Shown here: in pieces, positions 28,773 to 39,265 of the stretch
Layout: every line of letters starts with the position of its first letter
How positions within the stretch are numbered: the stretch's first letter is position 1
Assembly: GCA_025766275.1 (NCBI GenBank)
Contig: JAFKAC010000041.1
Location: forward strand, 186,001-250,000
Direction: 5' to 3'
Source of the DNA: Lactarius indigo
Taxonomy: Eukaryota > Basidiomycota > Agaricomycetes > Russulales > Russulaceae
Length of the DNA stretch: 64,000 bases
Notes under the pieces: model-generated
What the model was told of the DNA's origin: nothing
Seen by the model: only the letters and a program-made list of their open reading frames with translations
Database searches by the model: none
Made by a program: the position numbers and the translations under genes

Positions 28773-30204
28773 AATTGTTGGAGGATGATGTCTTTTACAT
28801 CGTCCGTTTCTCCTGCAACCCCGTTAAGCCAATCGCTGGCGTGCTGTTGAGGGGGCACTTCTTGGACCGCCCTGGTTGCGACGTCCGGTTCTTGTTGATG
28901 GTAGTCGGTGTCGATATACCGACTGGTCGATGCTTGGGGTTGATATCCCCCTCGTGGTTCTCTACAATCACGGGCCATGTGTCCGTCCTTTCTGCAGTTA
29001 TAACATGTGACTGGCCTTTGGTTATTGCGCCCTCCTCCTCTCTGTAGAAATCTCCTCTCGGTCGATATGGGGGACGAGGGGTGAGTATGTCTTCAGCCCC
29101 TGCAAGTCGCCCTCGAATTCGGTCTGCCGAGGTATCCATGGCGTTTGGATCTCGTAAATTTCTCGGCTGCCATGAACTTCTAGGTGGTCCCTGCCATTGC
29201 CGTTGTTGTCGTTGCCTTCCTTGTCCTTGTCCAGGGGGAACTCCCTTGTTCAACACCGCTTTAAGGTGAAGGTACTGTTGTTGACGAGTGGTGGCTGCTT
29301 CTTTCCATTCACGGTAGTTGCGGGGGTTGTCGAGGGTGTAGACCTTTTCATATAGGTCTTTTGGTAATCCGCTCGCGAATAAGTCGAGCGTTTGCGGATC
29401 ATCGAGCCTGTACTGAGCGCGGCGTATTAACTGTTCGAATTGGGTGCAATACTCATCTAGGTTGCCCCCAATCATCTTGACTCCTTTCTTGAGCTCATAT
29501 TGAGCTTGTTCTTGTTCCATCGTATTGCGGAAGCGCTGCATGAAGCTACGCGTGACTTCGTTCCATAATTCTTCGCTAGTTCGGGGTATGCCGGCTTGTA
29601 TCTGGCCGTTAAGCCAGGTGAGCATTGCCAGTACCCATTCGCTAACGTTAACGCCCTTGATGTAGGATAGAAAGAGTAGGGCTCGTCGATAGGGTGTGGC
29701 CATTATGCCTTCGTCTGCGTTCATGCCCCAATAGACATGCCACTGAGTGAGAAACGCTTCAACTTTGGCGCGTTCTCCGTCGAATACTGTGGGTGCCTCG
29801 CCAGCTAGCTTGTTACTGAGAGGGGGAATAATAGGACCTGCACCTGGTAGCCCTCCTCCCGGGGGTCCTCCTCCTGGTGGTCCTCCTCCTGGTGGTCCTC
29901 CTGGGAACCCTCCCGGGAATCCTCCGAATCCTGGTCCTCTTGATGGGGGTCCCCCATCTCCTCCTCTTCCGGGCAGATCACCAGGAGGCCCGCCTCCTCC
30001 GCTGGGAGGATCGGCTACGTCAGGTCCAATGGCGCGATGGATTGCTACATCGTCGTCAGTCATTCGATGGCCAGTATATGGGTTGATAGGAGCTAGATTA
30101 GCTCGCGATTCTTCTGCGATACGTCTTTGTTCTTCTAGGGCAATCTGATCTCTTGCCTCGCTGGTGAGGTATACTTCCTCTTGAGTGATGGTAGTAGTTG
30201 CCAT
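28742..30204 (-). pseudogene. gag: Element C gag from its first AUG, frameshifted before the zinc knuckle
   Basis: The first AUG of the predicted transcript is at 30204. The frame runs through a Gly/Pro-rich spacer (GGFPGG and GGGPPGG repeats) and the capsid-like region (FDGERAKVEAFLTQWHVYWG ...). The CCHC knuckle (CYNCRKDGHMARDC) is encoded in another frame, ending at 28742. The switch falls near 29,045. In element A the two parts are in one frame, so this is most likely a one-base indel. Confidence 0.82.
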
Positions 30205-30807
30205 TGCAACTGCTGGGCTATGAATGTGAATTACTTCTGGTTCGGGTTGGTGAATGGTGAGGGACTCAGTTTGTTGTATGATGTGGTCGCCGATGGCTCC
30301 CAGACTAGCTTCTTCCGCTGGCGTCGTTCCTCTGCTCGGTGATTGACTTTCGGAGGCTTCCTCTCCGCTAATTCCTTCGTCTGTGTGTTCTTGTGCTTGT
30401 CCGTCAATAGGACCGTAATCGGCGCGGCTATTGAGCTCTCGCGCGTCGATGTCGCAGTTGTAGTTTCTTCCCGCTGGTCGTACTATGTCCCAACGATGGT
30501 CTATGGGGTTCCAAGTAACCTCAACCCAGCAGAGATGTTCGAAATTAAACTCAACGGGTCGGAAACGGTTAGGACCGTTGAATTCTACAAAGTATCCGGT
30601 ATCTTCTCCTCTCTCTCTCCACTGAGCTGCTCCTAAGAATCTTGTTGGTACGTTGCGATCTCCTCGTTGTTCAATATGATAGGGACGGAAGGACGTCCAC
30701 TGATCTCTGGTCGAGTACGCCACGATGAGGATCTTGGTCTTAATGTTACGCTCCACCGGCGTCAGTCCGACTTGGACTCGAAGAAGGCGTAATCGACTTA
30801 GCGAAGG
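30205..30807 (-). CDS. Element C AUG-free leader ORF, in frame with gag
   Basis: An open frame from just after a TAA inside the LTR (30808-30810) running uninterrupted into gag. It has no ATG on the sense strand from the predicted transcript start (30987) to 30204. The protein sequence matches element A's leader strongly (RFRPVEFNF; HLCWVEVTWNPID; CDIDAREL; GPIDGQ), while the DNA differs at many third positions. That pattern points to selection on a translated protein, i.e. an N-terminally extended gag begun at a non-AUG codon. The exact start is not determinable here. Confidence 0.65.
30731..30741 (-). other. Primer-binding site of element C (self-priming type)
   Basis: Minus-strand AAGACCAAGAT, 2 nt from the LTR, exactly complementary to ATCTTGGTCTT at 30987-30977 in the LTR, the likely transcript 5' end. 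Confidence 0.7.
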
Positions 30808-31253
30808 TTAGGCGAATGGGGATCACGTGTCAACCCAACACAAGCTGAACAGGGGCGCACTGGCACACGCTGCAACTAAGGATGAAGAAGTACTATCCCT
30901 TGGTATGGATAGAAGTGGAAGCACACTTAGTCAAGGACTAAGGTAGACAAGAGACGAGTCGAATGGTGGATTGAAGAAGACCAAGATGGGGACTCTTGGT
31001 CTTCCGAGTCGACTACTTATACAAATACGCGCGGGCTTTAAAGCGCCGCTAGAACAATAGTTAACCAATAGCGTAACTAGCTCGAACCCTAGTACAGCTA
31101 TCCTAGGAATGAGTCATACACAAGCCACAATCACATGTGAACTACCGTGCTGACTGATGCGATGTAAGAATCCATGACTAATACTGATACCGGACCGTAG
31201 TCATAACCGGTCATGAGTCGTGTGTAATGAGTCATTGAGTCCGTACCATAACA
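30744..31253 (-). repeat. 5' LTR of element C (510 bp) with promoter
   Basis: Minus-strand TATAAGTA (31021-31014) is followed 34 bp later by ATCTTGGTCTT (30987-30977). An 11-bp inverted copy (GAAGACCAAGA) sits just upstream. The outer flank is GTCAT (31254-31258), the target duplication. Confidence 0.92.
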
Positions 31254-31258
31254 GTCAT

Positions 31259-31627
31259 CACCCTTCTTACCTACCAAGTATTCGTCCAAGCATGCTCTGG
31301 TGATCTTCCCCTGTGCATTGTGACTATATAAACGCAAATACAAAATAAAAGAAAAATGGCAAACCGATGAAGACCTCGACCCACCGCGTCTTCGTCGTAT
31401 TTTCAGCGTCCAAGGATTCGGGGCGTGTATAAATCAAAATCGGTTACCTCGTTGAGTTCGAGGCTCTTGCATACTGGTGCCAACTCCCTCAGCTAGGTCT
31501 CTCAAATAGGTGACTTCATGAGGTAGGCCAAGACATTCAATATTCTTATATGGGGTGATTATAGTGCTTTTTAAAGGTGCGGACGGAAACTGAGCGCTGC
31601 CTATTCACAGACAAGCACAGGTGCCTG
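31259..31627. other. Spacer between element C and the hAT element
   Basis: About 0.4 kb without a recognisable gene or repeat. Confidence 0.5.
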
Positions 31628-31639
31628 GATGTAGTTAGT

Positions 31640-31795
31640 GTTGCCGTGGCTCGGCTCAAATCGGCTGAGCCAGCCAAGCTGAGCTGTTTTGAGCCGAGCC
31701 AAGCTGACACATCGGCTCATGACCAAAATTGGCTCAGCTCGGCTCGCGAGCTGGCTGAGCTGGGCTGAGCCAGGCTCGATTGGGAATGATTAGAT
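31640..31795. repeat. Left subterminal repeats of the hAT element
   Basis: Many short, inverted and direct copies of GGCTCAGC / GCTGAGCC / GGCTCGGCTC just inside the terminal repeat. Clusters of this type are where hAT transposases usually bind. The mirror cluster is at 37985-38105. Confidence 0.7.
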
Positions 31796-32089
31796 TGGGC
31801 AGGGCTTGCCCGGCTCGTGAGTACGCGTGAGTGGGCGAGAACGGTTTCTGTCTGGCTGAGCCAGGAATGAGCTGGCCAAAAATGGAAATATATTTGCTCA
31901 ATATGCATGTCCGCTGTCCGCTGAGGCTCTCAGAAGAAAACTGGGTAGGTTCTCTTTCTTGGTGTCTCCTCAGACGACCTTGCACAAACTCTGACAAAAA
32001 ATAAAATAAAACATATGTATTGAAGTAGACTACATAGTACAGAGAATATATTTTATGTCTATCTACTGCCCGGGGAATCGAAACTGCCT

Positions 32090-32880
32090 CGCCATCGTCG
32101 TCGCTGTCGTCGTCATGGTCGCCGCAGTCGTTGTGGTGGTCGCAGTCGTGGTCGTGGTCGCTGCAGTGGTGGTGGTGGTGGTCGCGGTCGTCATTGCGGT
32201 CGCTGCGGTTGTGGTGGTGGCCGCCGTGGTGGTCGCGGTCGCTGCAGTGGTGGTGGTGGTGGTCGCGGTCGTCGTCACGGTCGTCACGGTGGTGGTGGTG
32301 GTCGCAATGGTGGTCACGGTTGTGGTGGTGGTGGTGGTGGTGGTGGTCGTCGTCGTCGCGGTTGCCGCGGTCGTGGTGGTGGTCGCCGTGGTGGTCGCGG
32401 TCACTGCAGTGGTGGTGGTGGTGGTCGTCATCGTCATTGCGGTCGCTGCGGTTGTGGTGGTGGCCGCCATGGTGGTCGCGGTCGCTGCAGTGGTGGTGGT
32501 GGTGGTCGCGGTCGTCGTCGCGGTCATCACGGTGGTGGTGGTGGTCGCAATGGTGGTCACGGTTGTGGTGGTGGTGGTGGTGGTGGTCGCGGTCGTCGTC
32601 GCAGTTGCTGCGGTCGTGGTGGTGGTCGCCGTGGTGGTCGCAGTCACTGCAGTGGTGGTGGTGGTGGTCACGGTCGTCGTCGCGGTCGTCGCGGTCGTGG
32701 TGGTGGTCGCGATGGTGGTCGCGGTCATGGTGGTGGTGGTGGTGGCCGCGGTCATGGTCGCAGTCGCTGTCGTGGTGGTCGTCGCCGTGGTCGTCACGGT
32801 CGCCGCGGTGGTGGTCGTGGTTGCTGCTTTGGTCATGGTTGCGGTGGTGGTCGTGGTGATGGTGGTCACGGTTGTCGCAC
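32090..32880. repeat. GC-rich tandem repeat, about 80-bp units in 240-bp higher order
   Basis: Built from GTGGTGGTGGTCGCGG-like words. Subunits of about 80 bp end in CTGCAGTGG, and a higher-order period near 240 bp is visible (32167, 32408 and 32649 start equivalent blocks). Because the unit lacks stops, several frames stay open on both strands (Val-rich, Trp-rich, Thr/Ala-rich, and a His/Asp-rich one on the minus strand). I do not call any of these a gene. Confidence 0.8.
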
Positions 32881-33291
32881 CACGGGGCTGGCGCCATCGC
32901 GCCGTGGCTGCCTTGGGGGCTTGGGGGTTCGGGGCGACGTTGTCGCAGGGCAGGTCTTGCCGCTGCCTTGTTACCTGCGAGGGTGCGCGTGTGGGCGAGT
33001 CAGTGAGCCACGAAAAAAAAGAAATACATACCTGATAGCCAAGAGAGAGGGTGGGTCGCAGACCCGTGCCAGTGGTTCGTGTTCGTGCTGGTGAGCACGA
33101 ACGCGAGTTACGCAATGCAATGGCAAGGAATTTTCGCAGCCACCGCATGTACGACGCGCATTCCCACGCTCTCGTCTCGGCTCCTGCTGTCTGCTACAGT
33201 CTCATCTCTCCTCATCTCTGCCCGATCTCAGCTGATCTACTTCAACTTGCTTCTTTTATTTTTTTTTGTACTACTCTTGGCTACATCTACT

Positions 33292-36200
33292 ATGGCTGGA
33301 TCTAGGAAGAGGGCCCCTTCAACACCCAAGAGGACTCCAAAAAGGCCAAAGACCAAGAAGAGCCAGGTCAAACAGCGGGAGCTTCCTGGTGGTGCTTTGG
33401 AGATGTCTTTTCAGCTTGATGGTATGTGCTCATTGTTTTGATGGTATCCATACACTCATATTGTGTTAGTCTCATCCACAGCTGCTCAGACATCAGTTGC
33501 CAGTGCCAGACATGTGCACTTTAATCTAGGCTCTTCTGCAGCTTCAGGTGGCCCTCCTGGACCCTCACAGCAGGGAGAGGACCCCTTTGCAGGTTCTTCA
33601 CCTGCTCAGGCTGCCAATCAAGTGAGTATCTATTTTATTAATTTTATAATCATTTTTTAACAAATTTAATATAGGGAGGCCTTAGCTCACCCCAACCTGA
33701 GAACTTTGACCTTGGAAATGGGTCAGATGGCTCTCAGGAGGGTGGCGCTAATTTCAATAGCCCTCAGGATGGCAGCTCTGACCCTCCAACTCCAACTCGC
33801 CGCCCAAGGAGGGCTCAAAAAGCTGGTTCAAGGCTGGGCTCAGGTGATGATACCTTGAGGTTTTTTCAAGCTGTTGATGGGAAGAAACAGTGCAAGTTTT
33901 GCTTGTGAGTTTTTTTATTTTTATTGTTATTTTTATTTCTAAAAATTATTTTTGTAGAATACTTCATCAAGAGGATGCGTCCATCAAAGTACACTCATAT
34001 CGCTCCACTACTGCGACAGGTCCTCTGCGATCCCATCTGCTCAATCACCATGCAGAAGAGTGGGTTACAGAGTGCCAAAGACTCAAAATTGAGCTGAGAG
34101 GTAAAGAGGGAGAAGAAGCTGTTGCAAGAGTTACTGGAGTTCCTGTAGAGCATCAAGCTAGGCGCCGCACTCCCTTCACTCAAGACAACTTTTTAGATGG
34201 CCTTGTGCAATTTATTGTTGCCACAGATCAGGTTTTTTATTTAATTTTAATTTTTTTTCCCTATTTAATGTTTTTTTTTTTTTTTTTAGCCTATGATGAT
34301 TGTGGAGAGACCAGAGTTCCGCCACCTGTGTCTCCTACTCTGCCCTGAGCTGAGTGATGCAGACATCCCTCACAGGACCACTATGCAGAAGCGCATTGTG
34401 GAGAACTGTACAGAGGCACTCCACAATTTGTCTCAGCATATTCAGGTAATATTTTATTATTATATCTTAGTGCTTGAGGGCTAACTTCTATTTAGACAAG
34501 CTGCCTTGGGAGGGTCTCTTTTACCACAGACATGTGGACAGACCCTGACCTCAAGCCATACATGGCTGTTACTGCTCACTGGCTGGAGCAGATCCAGACT
34601 CAAGATGGCCAGCAAAAGCTAACCCTTAGAGCTGACCTTATTGGATTTGTCTATTTTCCTGGGTCCCACACTGGAGAGAGGTTAGCTGAGGTCTTTCATT
34701 TTATCATTACTAGGATGGGGCTTGAAAGAAAGGTAATGTCTACTTTATTTTATATATAAATTTCGACTAATTAATTTTTTTTTAAAATAAAGATTGGTTG
34801 GATAACAACGGATAATGCATCCAACAACAGCTCTATGATGGAGGCACTAGAAACTCAGTTAAAGAAGCAATATCCTAATACTGGGTTTTCTGCAGAGCAG
34901 TGCCACATCAGGTAAGTGTCAAACTATTTAATATTTTTTTGCTAACACTTTTTAGATGCTTTGCCCATATTGTAAATCTTGCATGCAAGGCAATGCTTGA
35001 GGAAGCAGTTGAACTTGGTTTTGACCAAGTTAAAAGGCTTCAGCAAATTATTGTTTATGTGAGCCTTTCCTTTTTTTTTTTTCTTTTTTTTCTTCTTTTT
35101 CCCTTCTTTTTTTCGAGTTTTTTTGTCTTTTTTCTTTTTCTTTTTCTTTTTCTTTTTCTTTTTCTTTTTCTTTTTCTTTTTCTTTTTCTTTTTCTTTTTC
35201 TTTTTCTTTTTCCGAGTTTTTTCTTTCTTTTTTTTTTTTTTCTTTTTTTTCTAACTTATTTATAATAGATCCGCAACTCATCACGAAGGCGTGATATATT
35301 TTCTGCAATTGCAAAGGAGTCAAATGTGCCTCCTTTGCAATTAATCCTTGATGTGGAGACCAGGTGGTCCTCTGCCTATTTAATGATTAAGAGGGCATTT
35401 ATTTTGAGAGAGGTATTTTTTAAGCCATTTAATAAATTCTAATGCTAACTTTTAGTTAGGCAATTGATAGGTTTACTCAGGAGGGAGGGCCAGACCCATT
35501 AGATGAGGAAGATTGGAGGGTCCTTGGGGGACTTCAGAGAATTCTTCAGGTGTGCAGACATTTTCTCTCTCTGATTGTCTATTAATTTATTTATTAGATC
35601 CCCTTCTGGTATCAGCAATCACTTTCTTATGAGAAGACACCAACACTTTGTGGCACAGTTGCTGCATTTGAGGGCTTTTTAAAAACCCTGAATGACTTGG
35701 CAAATACCTTGGAGACTGAGAGACAGGATATTGGTCTTATTATTGGAAAAGCTTCAGAGAAGATAGTTCCATATTCTATGCAGGCCCTTGACCTTCCAGT
35801 ATATCAGCTTTCAATGGGTGAGTGGCTGTCTTAATATTCTGCATAATTTCTCATCTCATGTGAACAGTTCTTAACCCTTTGACAAAGCTTGAATGGTTCA
35901 AGCAACACTACCAATCAAATGTTTCTGAAGCAGTAAAGCGCCACCTCCTTGATGCAGTGAGTGCTTTTAATTTTATCATGCTACTCTAAAACTAAAATTC
36001 TAAGTAGCTCAGACCATTGTACACACCATCTAGAGCCCCTACTAGATCAACTGTACCCCCTCCACCCCCTGAACCATTTGGTGGCATGCAGGCCACTTTG
36101 GCAAACCTTGGTATTGGCCCAATGCCTGTCTACAGACCACAGGCAAATACCTTAGAAGGTGAAGTTGATGACTATCTAGCAGCCCCAGTCAAATATGCCA

Positions 36201-36583
36201 ATATTCTTGAGTTCTGGCAGGTATGTAGAATGGTTCATTTTGTTAGGGAGTACTGACAGTAGTTGGAATGGCAGGAACACCAGAAAAAGTGGCCAACACT
36301 CTTCAAGCTTGCCATGGACTTACTCCCCATTCAAGCCACTTCAGTCCCATGTGAGCGTGTCTTCTCAGCAAGCAAGGAGACAGCTAGAGCCAGGAGGAAC
36401 CGCCTTAAGCCAGGCAGCATGGAAGCCATACAGATACTCAAGTTCCAGGCAAAGTATAAAAGGGAACTCAGTTTTACTGAAGGGCTTGGAGAGAAGGATG
36501 AAATGGAAGAGCTGGAGGGAATGGAGGCAGTCAGACCAGTTGAGGACTTGAGGGCTTATCTCAGGGGCATTAGTGAGCAGTAG
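33292..36583 (+). CDS. hAT transposase, complete, 14 exons, 821 aa
   Basis: Exons: 33292-33421, 33482-33621, 33675-33904, 33958-34231, 34290-34445, 34496-34732, 34793-34911, 34956-35058, 35269-35412, 35460-35549, 35598-35817, 35868-35956, 36008-36220, 36263-36583 (2466 nt, all phases consistent). In order: a basic N-terminus resembling a nuclear signal (RKRAPSTPKRTPKRPKTKK); a BED-type zinc finger (C163, C166, H193, H197/198); RNase H-like catalytic segments SFTTDMWTDP (Asp near 322) and GWITTDNASNN (Asp near 396); CFAHIVNL; LDVETRWSSAYLM; and the C-terminal hAT dimerisation domain (FKLAMDLLPIQATSVPCERVFS, in the last exon). It would cut and rejoin the element's own ends in the nucleus. No disabling change is seen. 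Confidence 0.93.
35125..35215 (+). repeat. (CTTTTT)n microsatellite in transposase intron 8
   Basis: An almost pure run of TTTTTC units within a 210-bp pyrimidine-rich intron (35059-35268), unusually long for this gene. Confidence 0.85.
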
Positions 36584-36829
36584 TTTAAGAGAATTTATTT
36601 GCAACAAGGCTATATACATGTATTTGTACCTAGGAATGAACTACATAAAAGTAGGGGACCTGTGCGACTCACCTGGGGTGGCCAGAGAGGGAAAAGGGGG
36701 TGGGAAGAGAAAGGGGGGTGTGGAGGGGCAAGAGGAGGGTGCACGAGGGCTGTCCGAGGGTATCCAAGGGCGTCCGAGGGCCTTCCGAGGGTGTCCGAGG
36801 CATCCAGGGGCACGCGATGGTCGTCCAAA

Positions 36830-37700
36830 GGCGGGCGGGCGCTGGCGGCGGCAGCGAGGGTGGAATGGTGGCGGCAGCAACAGCTCCGGCGGTGGTGGCG
36901 CCAGCAGCGAGTGGTGGTGGCGGCGGCGGCAACGCGAGGGCGGTGGCGGCGGCGACAGCGAAGGTGGTGGCGCCAGCAGCGAGTGGTGGCGGTGGCGGCG
37001 ACGCGAGGGCGGTGGCGGCGGCGACAGCAAAGGTGGTGGCGCCAGCAGCGAGTGGTGGCGGTGGCGACAGCGAAGGTGGTGGCAGCGGTGGCAGCGGCAG
37101 CGAGGATGGTGGCGGTGGCAGCGGCTGCAGCGAGGGCGTTGGTGGCGGCAGCGGCAGCTGCAGCAGCAGCGTGGGTGGTGGTGGTGGCGGCAGCGAGGGC
37201 AGTTGTGGCGACAGCGGCGGCAGAAGTGAGGGCATAGGGTGATGATGCCGAAGATGACGTGGAGGCAGTGGCAGAGACAGTAGGCAGCGGTGACAGTGAC
37301 GGCGCAGGCGACAACGGCGACAACGTTGGCGACAACGTTGGCGACGATGGCGACAACGTTGGCGACGATGGCGACAACGTTGGCGACGATGGCGACAACG
37401 TTGGCGACGATGGCGACAACGTTGGCGACGATGGCGACAGCGCCGTCAGAGGCACCAACGGCTGCGCAGTGGCCAGAGGAGCGGCGAGGGGCGGCGAGAG
37501 GCAACGACCAGCAGCGAGAGGCGGCGACCAGCGGCGAGAGGCGGCGACCAGCAGCGAGAGGCAGTGACCAGCGGCGACCAGAGCGACGGGTGGCGACCAG
37601 AGCAAGCAGCGGTGACCAGAGTGAGTGGTGGTGACCAGCGACCAGCGGCGACCAGAGTGAGCGACGGCAAGAAGAAGCAGCGGCCAGAGAGAGAGCAACG
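36830..37700. repeat. GC-rich tandem repeats on the 3' side of the hAT gene
   Basis: Two kinds follow each other. First come imperfect GGTGGCGGCGGCGACAGCGA-type units, with GTGGTGGCGCCAGCAGCGAG recurring near 36895, 36966 and 37035. Then a clean 21-bp array (GACAACGTTGGCGACGATGGC, about five copies, near 37315-37440) and GGCGACCAGCGGCGAGA-type units to about 37700. Open frames here are Ala-, Gly- or Ser-rich artefacts of the repeat. Confidence 0.75.
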
Positions 37701-37984
37701 AGGGTGGCGAGAGCACAGACAAGGCCAGCGGTCGGCAGGCAGACAACGCAAACAGCGCGCAGACAGCGTGCAGACCACAAGCCCAGTCTGTGCAGAGGGG
37801 GGGGATGACTGGGGATCCCGGCCAGTCGTTCAGATAACTCAGTCTCACTGAGGGGGAGCCAGGTATACTCAGTTCTCAGGGCTTGAAGCTTGAAGTTCGA
37901 GACTTGGATTCACGCGCGTGTTCATTGGCTTGGCTGACTCAGGCTACCCAAAATGGTATGATTTCCTATTCGTACTTTTGGGTG

Positions 37985-38105
37985 GCTTGAGCCGGCTCAG
38001 CCTAGCTTGAGCCAGCTCAATTCGGAGTGGCTCAGCTCAGCTCGTCCTTTTTTGGTCGAGCTGTGCTTAGCTGAGCCAAGCCAAGCTGAGCCGAGCCACG
38101 GCAAC
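37985..38105. repeat. Right subterminal repeats of the hAT element
   Basis: Clustered GGCTCAGC, GCTGAGCC and GAGCCAGCTC words, mirroring 31640-31795, ending in the right terminal inverted repeat. Confidence 0.7.
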
Positions 38106-38117
38106 ACTAGACGTAGT

Positions 38118-39265
38118 GACGACAAAGGTGGGAAAGGTTTGTGGAAAATAACCCCAAGGGGTGATCCGGTTACTCCACAGATAGTAAGTCAGATGTGCGA
38201 TCGAACCGGTACATGCAACACGGCCAACAGTCGCATACAATCATAAGCCTCCCAGGAGTCCTAAAAGAGAAGCAGCGCAAGATTGTCGTTTGATTCACTC
38301 ACTTTGCTGTCCCCACGAACATACGTCTAGATTATCCAGCGGTGGGACATGATGCACAAGCCCGGCTACCAACTCACTCGCGGCCGCCCCTGTATCTATC
38401 ACCACCAAACCCGCGAGCCCCCATAGCAGCCGCCACCTGCGCCTTCGTTGCGGCTAACCCCATGGAGAGTGGCGGAGCCAGGACGCCTTCTGTGTGGGGT
38501 TAAGTCATGGGGACATCCGGTAGCCCTAGCCGAGTATGGGGTTGTTAGTAGAGAACATTGCACGAGGTTAATGCGTGAGGGTAAACCGATCAGGAAGACT
38601 TGCTGCCTGACTGCTACCGGCGCCGGCGGCAATCAAGGGTGGACCAGGGCGAAGCTTAGATAAAGGAAGTAAGGGGGAAAGGTAGAGGAAGTTCAAGTGT
38701 AGGTACGGTGGACGACGAGTGGCAATGATTGGCGAACAGAGATAAAGGGATACGGGCGCGAACATGAGTAGGAGCACGGAGTAAACTGTGACCAAAAACA
38801 AAGGAAGCCGCGACACATGATGCATGACGAACACACAATAATACGAATCTATGAATCCCATCTTTTTTGGAGGCTCGAAGAGTAATACATTTCTCTTGAC
38901 CTTTCCGGTACGGAGAGCATATATGCTTGAATGATAGCGATTGAGGCCATCGAGGTTTCCCAATCCCGATGAGGGGAGCGGTCACCGGCCGGTGGCCGGT
39001 CTCGGTCCGATTAGATCCACCTTTGTTTCCGCCACAAAGCAATACTGTAAAGGACATACTGCGGTACGAGGACTCGGAACCGGTGCAGTCGCATTATCTC
39101 ATGGCGACCTTTGTGGCTGGTACCAGTGGGCGCTTGCGGTTCGATCGATCCTATTATGGGCTTGGGAGCTGCCAGCCTGCCACAAGCAACGTGGGTCAAT
39201 CACTCACGACGTCTTCCACAACACCCCACCCTACTCTCTGTATTTCACCCACGACATAACCTTTC
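38118..39265. other. Intergenic, upstream of DUF6535 gene 1
   Basis: No gene recognised. The last 120 bp share blocks with the upstream region of gene 2 (both contain a TTCCAYAACA...CCCAC...TACTCT stretch about 40-60 bp before the start), so promoter sequence was part of the duplication. Confidence 0.5.

Larger units (their letters stand above)
13583..31253 (-). mobile_element. Ty3/gypsy chromovirus C (minus strand), split by element B
   Basis: A 7.8-kb chromovirus whose pol was opened by insertion of element B (16,924-26,757). The LTRs are 13583-14092 and 30744-31253, both 510 bp, differing at 3 sites that are all CpG transitions. A perfect GTCAT duplication flanks the element (13578-13582 and 31254-31258). 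Protein similarity to element A runs across leader, gag, pol and the post-chromodomain tail, but the LTR sequences differ, so it is a related and distinct family. It is dead: pol is interrupted and gag has a frameshift near 29,045. Confidence 0.93.
31636..38109 (+). mobile_element. hAT DNA transposon, apparently complete (6.5 kb)
   Basis: Terminal inverted repeats begin TAGTGTTGCCGTGGCTCGGC (left end 31636; right end 38109 in reverse complement). Flanks GATGTAGT (31628-31635) and GACGTAGT (38110-38117) form an 8-bp target duplication with one CpG transition, as expected for hAT. Inside are subterminal repeats of GCTGAGCC/GGCTCAGC, a GC-rich tandem-repeat block on each side, and a single complete transposase gene (33292-36583). 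An intact gene and matching ends suggest recent or current competence. Confidence 0.92.

Noticed and set aside
32055..33035. Val-rich, Thr/Ala-rich, Trp-rich and His/Asp-rich frames over the hAT repeat
   Set aside because: All arise from one GC-rich repeat unit without stop codons. No splice signals or homology support a gene.
36600..37850. Large Ala/Pro/Ser-rich frames downstream of the transposase
   Set aside because: Repeat artefacts open in several frames on both strands.
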